This document shows positions 52,746 to 61,200 of a stretch of 64,000 bases of DNA, piece after piece. This DNA is from Prauserella shujinwangii (GTDB taxonomy: Bacteria; Actinomycetota; Actinomycetes; Mycobacteriales; Pseudonocardiaceae), in NCBI RefSeq assembly GCF_003001955.1, contig NZ_PVNH01000001.1:558001-622000 (forward strand), read 5' to 3'. The notes under the pieces were generated by a model. It was given only the letters and a program-made list of their open reading frames with translations, was not told where the DNA came from and searched no databases. Numbering within the stretch: position 1 is the stretch's first letter; the number at the start of each line of letters is the position of its first letter. The position numbers and the translations under genes were made by a program.

Positions 52746-53691
52746 GTGGGAGACGGAACGAGCGCGGCGGAGTACGACCGGTTCGGGCCACCCGAGGTGG
52801 TCCGGATCGCGGAGGTCGGTAAGCCGGTGCCCGGCGATACCGAGGTGCTGATCAGGGTCCATGCGTCGACGGAATGCCTGATGCTGCGGGACGTCCGTGG
52901 CCGGGCAGGGTCGTGCTCGGCCTGTGCAGGCCGCGGCGGAGGATGCGCGGGCTGGGGCTGGAACTGGCCGGGGAGATCGAGTCGGCGGGCAGGGAGGTGC
53001 GACGGTTCCGGCGAGGTGACGTCGGTGCGTGCGCCGACTACCAGTGCCTTCCGGAGAAGGCCTCGCTCGCGCGCAAACCGGCCAACGTCACCCACGAGGA
53101 GGCCGCCGCCGCCGTGGACGGTGCGACGACCGCACTGTTCTTCCTGCGGGACAAGGGAAACATCCGCGGCGGCGAGAAGGTGCTCGTCAACGGCGCCTCC
53201 GGCGGCATCGGCACCTACGCCGTGCAGCTCGCCAAACTCTTCGGGGCGGAGGTCACGGGAGTCTGCAGCGGGCGGAACGCGGAGCTGGTCCGGTTCCTCG
53301 GCGCCGAGCACGTCATCGACCGCACGCGGGAGGACTTCACCCGCAACGGCCCGCGCTACGGCATCGTCTTCGACACGGTGGGCGCAGTTCGTTCACCGCC
53401 TGCCGCGGCTCGCTCACCGGCACCGGCCGTTACCTCGCCACGGTGGCGCTGGGCAACTACCCCCGTGCGCTCTGGACGCGGCCGCGTCCCGGCCCGCGCG
53501 TGATCACCGGAATGTCGGTCCGGAAGAACGCCGCCCTCGCCTTCCTGCGCGACCTCATCGAGACGGACCGGTTGCGTGTCGTCATCGACCGGCGCTATCC
53601 GCTGGAACAGGTTGTGGACGCCCACCGCTACGTCGAGGCCGGGCACAAGGCCGGAAACGTGGTGATCTCCCTGCGCGCCGGGAATACGTGA
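52746..53691 (+). pseudogene. Zinc-independent MDR/quinone oxidoreductase, frameshifted
   Basis: Three frames are needed. 52746-52870 reads EYDRFGPPEVVRIAEVGKPV and DTEVLIRVHAST. From about 52915 another reads LELAGEIESAGREV, then [20 protein letters not shown] and VIDRTREDF. From about 53385 a third reads [15 protein letters not shown], then [30 protein letters not shown] and the stop. Together they give one complete NAD(P)-dependent medium-chain reductase with a small loss near 52880-52910 and a shift near 53385. It is inactive unless the sequence has errors. Confidence 0.8.
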
Positions 53692-53888
53692 TCCGGTCGG
53701 CGGGCCACGCCGACTCCGCCACCGGTGCTGTCCGCGCCCACGGCCGTGATCGTCTACCCCGGACAGCGCGACGTCCCGGGCCGATCGTGGTGTCGTGCGC
53801 GGCGCGGGGGTGGCGCGGTACGTCCACCGGCATTTGCGCGTCCGCCGCCGGACGGACCCCGCCGTCGTTCCGCGACCGCGCGAGGAGG

Positions 53889-54812
53889 TCAGGCGTGGCT
53901 GACCGGAAGCCCGCCGTGATAGGCCACCATGTCCTCAAATCCGGCGCGGAGGTCGATCGAAGCGCCCTCGGGCCGGCCCGCCAGCTCCGCGTAGGCGCGG
54001 TGCAGGTTGGCGGCCAGCCGTTCCGGGTCCAGCAGGTGCGCGAAGCCCGTCAGGTCGGCCTCCCTGGCGGCCTCCAGCGGTGAGAGACCCGCCCGCACAC
54101 CACGCTCCGCGACGTCGCGGACCCAGCGCAGGTACGCCTCGTTGGCGGCGAAGACGTCGGGGCCGGCCACCTCGCCGTGCCCGGAGACCACGATGTGCGC
54201 CCCGAGCGCGCGGAGGCGGTCGATCGCCCGTAGCGAGCCGGTCAGCGAACCCATGAGGCAGAACGGTGTCGCGCCGGACATCACGATGTCGCCGGTGAAT
54301 ACCACGCCGCGATCCGGCACCCACACCACGACGTCGTCGGTGGTGTGGGCGGGGCCCAGGTGCAGCAGTTCGACCCGCAACCCGCCGGCATGGAGGGTCA
54401 GGGCGTCCGGGAACGTCACGGTGGGCGGTACCAGTGGCGTGTCCCCCCACTCGACGTCCGGCCACAGGTCGCGCAGGCCGGTCCCGGCCTCGAGCATCTC
54501 GGTTCGGGTCAGCTCGTGCGCGACGATCGTGGCCTGGGGCGCGAACTGGGCGTTGCCGAAGACGTGGTCGCCGTGGTGGTGCGTGTTGACGAGTATGTCG
54601 GGGCCGCGTGGCGCGACACGGTCCACCTGCTCGCGGAACCGGCGCGCCCGTCGTTCCGTCGCCGCGGTGTCGATCACGATCGTCGTGTCGCCACCCACCA
54701 CGACTCCGGCATTGTTGACGCACCACCCGCCGTCCCGCTGGACGTAGGCGAAGACGCCGTCCGCCACCTCCCGCATCGACGTACCGGTCACGGTGCGCTC
54801 GCTCGTGTCCAC
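53889..54812 (-). CDS. Metallo-beta-lactamase-fold cyclase, ActIV-like
   Basis: The 307-residue protein starts at GTG 54812 with GAGGGGA upstream. The zinc motif is NTHHHGDHVFGN. Other landmarks are VADGVFAYVQRDGGWCVNNAGVVVGG at the start, GPAHTTDDVVVWVPDRGVVFTGDIVMSG, and GHGEVAGPDVFAANEAYLRWVRDVAE. The whole layout resembles ActIV, the MBL-fold enzyme that closes the second ring in actinorhodin synthesis. It follows the ActIII-like ketoreductase by 11 bases on the same strand, which supports a polyketide role over a generic MBL hydrolase. Confidence 0.8.
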   Translation of the reverse strand: MDTSERTVTGTSMREVADGVFAYVQRDGGWCVNNAGVVVGGDTTIVIDTAATERRARRFREQVDRVAPRGPDILVNTHHHGDHVFGNAQFAPQATIVAHELTRTEMLEAGTGLRDLWPDVEWGDTPLVPPTVTFPDALTLHAGGLRVELLHLGPAHTTDDVVVWVPDRGVVFTGDIVMSGATPFCLMGSLTGSLRAIDRLRALGAHIVVSGHGEVAGPDVFAANEAYLRWVRDVAERGVRAGLSPLEAAREADLTGFAHLLDPERLAANLHRAYAELAGRPEGASIDLRAGFEDMVAYHGGLPVSHA

Positions 54813-54823
54813 GTCGCTTCCCC

Positions 54824-55609
54824 TCAGTAGCTGCCGAGGCCGCCGCAGACGTTCATCGCCTGCGCGGTCACGGCGGCGGCGTGATCGGACACGAGGTATC
54901 CGACCATGCCCGCGACCTCCTCGGGTGTGCCGTACCGGCCCAGCGGGATCTTCGCCTGAAAACGTTCCAGCACCTCGTCCTCGGTGATGTGCCAGTAGCC
55001 GGCGTACCCTCGCCGGACCCGGTGCGCCATCGGGGTCTCCACGTAGCCCGGGCACACGGCGTTGACGGTGATGCCCGTCTTGGCCAGCTCCAGCGCAACC
55101 GCCTTGGTGAAGCCGATGACGCCGTTCTTGGCGGCCGAATAGGGTGCGGCCAGCGCGACCCCCTGTTTTCCGCCGGTGGAAGCGATGTTGATGATGCGCC
55201 CGTAGCCGTTCTCACCGATACGGCCGTTGCTCAGGACCTCGCGAGTCATCCGGAACGTGCCGGTGAGGTTGGTGTCGATCACGTCGAGCCACAGCTCGTC
55301 CGGCAGCGTGGCGGTCTCGCCTCCGCCGCCGCGTCCCGCGTTGTTGACCAGTACGTCGACTCGCCCGTAGCGCTCGACCGCCGTCGCGACCGTGGCGCTG
55401 ATCTGCTCGCCGCTCGTGACGTCACAGGAAGCCCCGTCCACCTCGAGACCTTCTTCGCGCAGTCGCTTCACCACCGTGGTGATGTTCTCGGCGGTGCGGG
55501 CACAACCGAAGACGGCCATACCCTGCCGCGCCAGCGCCTCGGTGATCGCGAGCCCGATACCGCTGCTCGCTCCGGTGACCAGGGCAACGCGCCGTTCTGC
55601 CTGCGTCAT
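54824..55609 (-). CDS. Type II polyketide ketoreductase, ActIII-like
   Basis: The 261-residue SDR starts at ATG 55609 behind GAGAGGTGGGG. The catalytic residues fall at exactly the ActIII positions: Asn114, Ser144 (IASTGGKQG), Tyr157 (APYSAAKNG) and Lys161; TGASSGIG is the NADPH loop. The C-terminus AVTAQAMNVCGGLGSY is almost that of ActIII. ActIII reduces the C9 carbonyl of the nascent chain. At the ActIII Pro94-Gly95-Gly96 motif this protein has Gly94-Gly-Gly, which could change substrate register or stereochemistry. It heads a minus-strand operon with the cyclase. Confidence 0.92.
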   Translation of the reverse strand: MTQAERRVALVTGASSGIGLAITEALARQGMAVFGCARTAENITTVVKRLREEGLEVDGASCDVTSGEQISATVATAVERYGRVDVLVNNAGRGGGGETATLPDELWLDVIDTNLTGTFRMTREVLSNGRIGENGYGRIINIASTGGKQGVALAAPYSAAKNGVIGFTKAVALELAKTGITVNAVCPGYVETPMAHRVRRGYAGYWHITEDEVLERFQAKIPLGRYGTPEEVAGMVGYLVSDHAAAVTAQAMNVCGGLGSY

Positions 55610-55694
55610 ACATCCCCACCTCTCGCGACGTGTCCGGACCGGTTCCGGCGAGCTTCGCGAAACCGGTTGGGACCTCGCTGGAGGTGCGCTCGAC

Positions 55695-55746
55695 CCGGCC
55701 GGCCTGACCGGCCGGTGACTCGACCGCCCGTCGACGGGCGGTCGAG
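55695..55746. promoter_or_regulatory. Large palindromes between divergent polyketide genes
   Basis: 55719-55746 is a perfect 28-bp palindrome centred on GTCGAC (arm CTCGACCGCCCGTC). Just before it, CCGGCCGG at 55695-55702 repeats in inverted form at 55708-55715. Both lie in the 196-base gap between the ketoreductase and the SRPBCC gene, which run apart. A regulator dimer could coordinate both operons here; cruciform or terminator functions are alternatives. Confidence 0.6.
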
Positions 55747-55805
55747 GCCGTACCCGCAGGCTGGCCGACAGCCCGGCGCGGCAGGCGAGACCTGAAGGAG
55801 GTCAC

Positions 55806-56279
55806 ATGTCGGAGCGCAGCACCACCGCGGGACTGGAGGTCCGCAAGTCGGTCGTCGTCGAGGGGACCCCGGAGCGGGCTTTCGCGGTTTTCACCGAGCG
55901 GCCGATGGACTGGTGGCCACCACACCACGTCCTGGTGCGGCGCCCGCGGGTGGCGATCACGTTCGAGCCGCGGGTCGGCGGCCGGTACTACGAGGTGGAC
56001 GCCGAAGGGGAGGAGGCCGACTGGGGCCGGGTGCTCGTGTGGGAGCCACCGCACCGGCTTGCCATGACCTGGCGGGTCAACGGCCACTGGCAGCGGATCG
56101 GTGACGACGAGGCCAGTGAGATCGAGGTGACGTTCGTCCCGCTCGACTCCGGCCGGACCCGCGTGGAACTGGCGCACCTGCACCTGGACCGGCTCGGGGA
56201 CACGGCGGAGGCGATGATGCGGGCACTCGACGGCCCGAGTCCCGGCGAGACCCTCGCCAGCTTCGCCCGCGCCGTGTGA
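55806..56279 (+). CDS. SRPBCC (AHSA1-type) protein
   Basis: The 157-residue protein starts at ATG 55806 behind AAGGAGG. It has a START-like layout: VRKSVVVEGTPERAFAVFTERPMDWWPPHH at the N-terminus, VGGRYYEVDAEGEEADWGRVLVWEPPHRLAMTW in the middle, and the long C-terminal helix AMMRALDGPSPGETLASF. This is the AHSA1 branch of the superfamily rather than a classical cyclase. It lies 37 bases before the didomain aromatase/cyclase, so a role in the polyketide pathway (ligand binding, cyclisation aid or self-resistance) is possible. Confidence 0.8.
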   Translation: MSERSTTAGLEVRKSVVVEGTPERAFAVFTERPMDWWPPHHVLVRRPRVAITFEPRVGGRYYEVDAEGEEADWGRVLVWEPPHRLAMTWRVNGHWQRIGDDEASEIEVTFVPLDSGRTRVELAHLHLDRLGDTAEAMMRALDGPSPGETLASFARAV

Positions 56280-56316
56280 TCTCGTGCCGACGCCGCCGCG
56301 ACAGGAGAGGTGGGAC

Positions 56317-57258
56317 ATGTCCCGGACCAAGCACACCCAGCACTCGACAACGATCGCCGCCGCCCCGGCGGTGGTCTACGACCTCGTCGCCGACGTGAGC
56401 CGGTGGCCGGCGCTGTTCCCGCCGACGATCCACGCGGAGCGCGTGTCGGGTGACGACACCGACGAGCGGATTCGCCTGTGGGCGCTGGCCAACGACGAGG
56501 TGCGGACCTGGAGCTCGCACCGCCGCCTGGATCGCGCGGCCCTGCGCGTCGAGTTCCGGCAGGAAACCCCGTCGAACCCGGTGGCCGCCATGTCCGGAGC
56601 GTGGTGTCTCGAGCCATTGCCGGGTGACCGTACCTCCGTCGTCCTCACCCACGACTTCAGCGCGGTGGGCGACGAGCGGAACCTGGCGCTGATCGACCAG
56701 GCCGTCGACACCAACAGCACGAGGGAACTGGAGGCGCTGCGCCTGGCGGTCGAGCAACGACTGCAGGACCGCATGGTGCTGTCCTTCTCGGACGACGTGC
56801 TGGTGGACGGGCCGGTCGAGGCCGTGTACGAATTCGTCGAGCGGTCCGACGCATGGCCGGAACGGTTGCCGCACGTTCCGCGGCTGGATCTGCGCGAGGA
56901 ACCGGATGGCGTGCAGTTCATGGTCATGGACACCCGCGCGGACGACGGCGCCACCCACACCACCGAATCCGTCCGGATCTGCTTTCCCGGTGACCGGATC
57001 GTCTACAAACAGAGGAAGACTCCGCCGATCATGAGTGCCCACGTCGGGTCGTGGACCTTCCGCCGCAGCGGGCGGGGAACCGTGGTCAGCGCGGCGCACA
57101 CCGTGGTGATCCGGCCCGACTGGCGGGAGGTGCTCGGTCACGACACGACGATCGACGACGTGCGCGCGCGCATCCGGGCGGCGTTGAGCGCGAACAGCGC
57201 GACGACCATGCGATGTGCCAAGGACCATGTCGAACGGTTGGCGGCCTCGGCTGACTGA
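56317..57258 (+). CDS. Didomain aromatase/cyclase (ActVII-like)
   Basis: The 313-residue protein starts at ATG 56317 with GGAGAGG upstream. It contains two SRPBCC domains: residues 5-145 (TIAAAPAVVYDLVADVSRWPALFPPTIHAERV) and 160-300 (VLVDGPVEAVYEFVERSDAWPERLPHVPRLDLREE). This duplicated form is the hallmark of type II PKS aromatase/cyclases acting on C9-reduced chains, as with ActVII. It complements the ActIII-like ketoreductase across the divergent promoter. The minimal PKS (KS-alpha, KS-beta, ACP) is not in the window. Confidence 0.9.
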   Translation: MSRTKHTQHSTTIAAAPAVVYDLVADVSRWPALFPPTIHAERVSGDDTDERIRLWALANDEVRTWSSHRRLDRAALRVEFRQETPSNPVAAMSGAWCLEPLPGDRTSVVLTHDFSAVGDERNLALIDQAVDTNSTRELEALRLAVEQRLQDRMVLSFSDDVLVDGPVEAVYEFVERSDAWPERLPHVPRLDLREEPDGVQFMVMDTRADDGATHTTESVRICFPGDRIVYKQRKTPPIMSAHVGSWTFRRSGRGTVVSAAHTVVIRPDWREVLGHDTTIDDVRARIRAALSANSATTMRCAKDHVERLAASAD

Positions 57259-57287
57259 CCGGACTGTCCACCGGCCGCCGCGAAAGG

Positions 57288-57980
57288 TCAGTGGTGGTCG
57301 GCCTCCCTCTCCTGGAGCGGGATACCGATCGACTCCGCGGGGATGAGGGATGACGCCACGGCCTTGTTCACGGCGTCGATCCGGGACACGGCGCCGAGCT
57401 TGCTGAAGATGTTGCGGAGGTGCCGTTTCACGGTCGCCTCGGTCAGCCCGAGCCGGGTCGCGATCTGTCCGTTGCTCAGCGCCTGCGCCGTGAGCAGCAG
57501 GATCTCCCGCTGCCGACCGGAGAGAACCGTGCTGGTCGTCTCGGAGCCGGTCAGGAACGTCAGACTGTGCCGCGGCACCGAGAGGACGATCCGCTCGCTG
57601 TTGGCCCGCACGCTCTGCACCGTGGACAGCAGTTCCTCACTCGTCGAATCCTTCGGCAGGTAACCGCGGATGCCCGCCGCCAGCAAGCCGGGCAGCCGCA
57701 CGGGATGCGTGAGCGTGCTGAGGACGATCACCGCGGACGTGGGTGAGCGACGGCAGATCAGGCGAACGGTGGCGGCGATGTCATTGCCAGGCGTGTCGTG
57801 GTCGAGCAGCACGACGTGCGGCCGGGTCTCGGCGGCGAGGGAGACGGCCTGTGCGCTGTCACTGGCCTCGCCGACCACGGTCAGGCCGTCCCGGGCGCAC
57901 AGGATGCCGCGCAGCCCGTCACGGAAGAGGACGTAGGGATCAACCAGGAGAATCGACGTGCGCCCCTCTGAATCCGTCAT
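57288..57980 (-). CDS. NarL/LuxR-family response regulator
   Basis: The 230-residue regulator is read from ATG 57980; a GTG 12 codons earlier is possible. The receiver has LLVDPY, phospho-acceptor Asp60 in VVLLDHDTPG, and Lys in YLPKDST. The LuxR-type helix-turn-helix is LSGRQREILLLTAQALSNGQIATRLGLTEATVKRHLRNIFSKLGA. No partner kinase is adjacent. It lies between the PKS and the type II tailoring genes, so it is a candidate pathway-specific activator. Confidence 0.92.
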   Translation of the reverse strand: MTDSEGRTSILLVDPYVLFRDGLRGILCARDGLTVVGEASDSAQAVSLAAETRPHVVLLDHDTPGNDIAATVRLICRRSPTSAVIVLSTLTHPVRLPGLLAAGIRGYLPKDSTSEELLSTVQSVRANSERIVLSVPRHSLTFLTGSETTSTVLSGRQREILLLTAQALSNGQIATRLGLTEATVKRHLRNIFSKLGAVSRIDAVNKAVASSLIPAESIGIPLQEREADHH

Positions 57981-58099
57981 CGCGTTTCCCGGGCACCTGG
58001 AAAGGGTGGGCGACACCAGGCTGACCCCGCTGACAGAAACAGATATTCCACTAATTGGACCCCCGGTATTTCCGCCTTATCTCGTCCGCCCGCCTTGGC

Positions 58100-58157
58100 T
58101 CGGCTCAGCCGAAACAGGAGGCGAGAGGTGGTGCTGTGATTCCTGAATTCGGAATCA
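58100..58157. promoter_or_regulatory. Two inverted repeats between PKS and NarL genes
   Basis: TCGGCTCAGCCGA (58100-58112) is a 13-base palindrome with a central C. TGATTCC (58137-58143) and GGAATCA (58151-58157) form a 7-bp inverted repeat around TGAATTC. They lie 120-180 bases upstream of the NarL start and 50-110 bases downstream of the PKS stop, so they could be NarL-type operators, a PKS terminator, or both. Confidence 0.4.
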
Positions 58158-58207
58158 GGTTAACAGCGGGCACCGCGTGGTCGAAGCCGCCGATCGGAGG
58201 CGTTGGA

Positions 58208-61200
58208 TTACTCGGTCAGGGTGGTCCCGCCGACATTCGCTGAGTCGCTCGTGGCCCCCACGGCCTGCGCGAGGTGCTCGCTCAGGCTCATGGCCGTCGT
58301 CTGGTCGGTGACCACGGTCGACGGTATGGCCACCCCGATGGCCGCTTTCAGCCGGTTACGCAGCTCCACCCCGGTGAGCGAGTCGAAGCCGATCTCCTTG
58401 AAAGCCGATTCCGGTGACACGGCTTCCGGGCCGTCGTATCCCAGTACCGTCGCCGCATGGACCCGCACGAGATGCAACAACTCCCGTCCGCGCTCGTCGT
58501 GGGACATCGTCGGCAGCCGTCCGGCCAGCGACTCGTCCGGCCCGGTCTCCGGGTGGGCGGCCGTGGGCAGACCGCGGCGCCGCTCCGGCAGCACGTCCCG
58601 CAGCAATGCCGGCACCGACGGCCGCTCCTCTCCGGTCCCGGCGTCGAGACGCAGCGGGACAAGGGTGTCCGCCGCGGCCTCCAGCGCCGTGTCGAACAAC
58701 GCGAGCCCTTCGTCGGTGGGCAGGACGTCCAGCCCGTGTTGCCGCAGTCGCTCCAGGTCGGCCGCGCGCAGGTGCCCGGTCATCCCGGACCTTTCGGCCC
58801 AGACTCCCCAGGCGAGCGACAGTCCCGGCAGCCCGTCGGCGCGGCGCCGGCGCGCCAGCGCGTCGAGGAACGTGTTCGCCGCCGCGTAGTTGGCCTGCCC
58901 CGGCAGGCCCAGCACCCCCACCGCGGAGGAGAACAGCACGAAGGCCGAGAGGTCCATACCGCGGGTCAGCTCGTGCAGGTGCCACGCCGCGTCGACCTTC
59001 GGGCGCAGCACTCGCTGGAGCGCGTCACGCGAGAGCGAGGTCACCGTGGCGTCCTCGAGCGTCCCCGCCAGGTGGAGGACCGCGGTCAACCGGTGGTTCG
59101 CGGGCATTCCGGAAATCAGGCGCGCGAGCGCGTCGCGGTCGGCGACGTCGCACGCCACCGCGTCGACATCGGCGCCCAGCTCCGCCAGCTCAGCGCGCAG
59201 CGCGGCCATGCCCGGCGCTTCCGGGCCACGGCGCCCGGCGAGCAGCAGCCGGGTGGCGCCGTGGCAGCGGACCAGGTGCCGCGCCAATGCGGCGCCGAGG
59301 GTCCCGGTCCCACCGGTGATCAGCACGGTGCCGCCGGGGTCGAACGGGTGGGGGATGGTGAGCACCAGCTTGCCCACGTGCGTGGCGTCGCGGAGCCGCG
59401 CCAGCGCCTCCGCGCCACGACGCACATCAAGTGCCGTGACCGGCAGCGGCGTGAGCGCGCCGGAACCGAAAAGGTCCAGCAGTTCGGTGAGCAGCGAACC
59501 CAGGCGATCGGGCGGCACATCCAGCAGGTTGTACGTCCGGTAACGCACGCCGGGGTGGGCGCTCGCCACCGCCTGGGGCGACCGGATGTCGGTCTTGCCG
59601 ATCTCCACGAACCGGCCGCCGGACCGGAGCATGCCCAGGGACGCGTCCACGAACCGGCCCGTGAGGGAGTTGAGCACCACGTCGATCCGGCCGTCGAACC
59701 GCTCGGCGAACTCGAGCGAACGCGACGAGGCGATGTGCGCGTCGTCCAGGCCGAGCCGGTGCAGCACCGGCCACTTGGCAGGACTGGCGGTCGCGAAGAC
59801 CTCCGCCCCGAGGTGTCGGGCGAGCTGTACCGCCGCCATCCCGACGCCTCCGGTGGCGGCATGGATCAGCACCGCTTCGCCGGGCCGCAGCCGGGCCAGC
59901 TTCACCAGGCACTGGTAGGCGGTGAGGAACGCGACCGGCACGCCGGCGGCCTGCGCGAAGGTCCACCCCTCGGGGACGGGGGCGACGGTCCGCCGGTCGG
60001 TGACGACGTCCGGTCCGAACGCGCGCTCGAACACACCCAGGACGCGGTCGCCGACGGCCAGGTCCGTCACGCCCGGCCCGACCTCGGCCACCACTCCCGC
60101 GCCTTCGCTGCCCATCAGCTCCTCGTGCTCCAGCAGGTCCAGCGCGATCACGACGTCCCGGAAGTTCACGCCTGCCGCCCGCACGGCGATCCGTACCTCG
60201 TGCTCCCCGAGAGGGCGGTGGTCCTGCGGCACCAGGGACAGGCCGTCCAGGCTGCCCCTGCTGGTCGTGTCCAGATGCCAGGAGGGCGCGTCCCCGGGTG
60301 GCCGCAGCGCCGAGGGTGCCGATGCGAGCCGCCGTGCGTGCAGCGCACCGGCACGCACCACGACCTCCGGCTCCTGGGCGGACACGGCCGCCTCGACCAG
60401 ATCCGACACGCCTTCCTCCGCCGGGTCGTGCTCGGTCTCGACCAGCACGAAGCGGTCCGGATGCTCCGCCTGCGCCGTGCGGACCAGACCGGGCACGGCC
60501 CCGTGCGCGAGCACCGGGCGAGTCAGGATCGCCAGCGGAGTCCGCTCCAGCCGTGGTTCCGCCAGCCACCGCTGGATCAGCGTCAGTACGTGCTCCGCCA
60601 CGAGGTGTGCCGCTTCCGCGCAGTCCATTCCGGATCCATCAGGGCACGGCGCCAGGGCGAGGTCGGGAACGGGCTCACCGACGGCGACGGCATCGAGGAA
60701 GCGTTCCACACTCGGGTAGGTGTCTCCCTGCCATCGGTCGTCGCCGAGCATCACGGTACGCGGCGCCGGGTCGGGCCGGGTGCCGTGCAGGGGCACCAGT
60801 TCCACCGTGAACATGCTGTCGGTGGGCGCGGGGGCGGATGCCCGGAACGACAGGCGGCCGATGGTGGCGACCGGCGTCGTGCCGCCGTCGGTCACGGTCA
60901 CGGCCACCTCTCCCTCGCCCTTGCCGGTGAAGCGGACTCGTAGTGTGGTGGCGTCGGTGGCGCGCAATGTCACGCCGTGCCAGGCGAAGGGCAGCCAGAG
61001 CCGTCCGTCACCGCCGACGTCGCCCGTGCCGAGCAGGGCGTGCAGCGCGGCGTCCAGCATTGCCGGACGCGGGCCGAAACCGGGTACCTGGTCGGCCGTG
61101 GACACGTCGGCGACGAGGTCACGACCGTCCCGCCACAGCGTGCGCAGGAGGCGGAAGGACGGTCCGTACTCGTAGCCGCGGTCGGCCAGCCGCTCGTAGA

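Noticed and set aside
58457-60943. Long plus-strand frame within the PKS region
   Set aside because: It is antisense to intact ER, KR and ACP domains and has no protein-like pattern.
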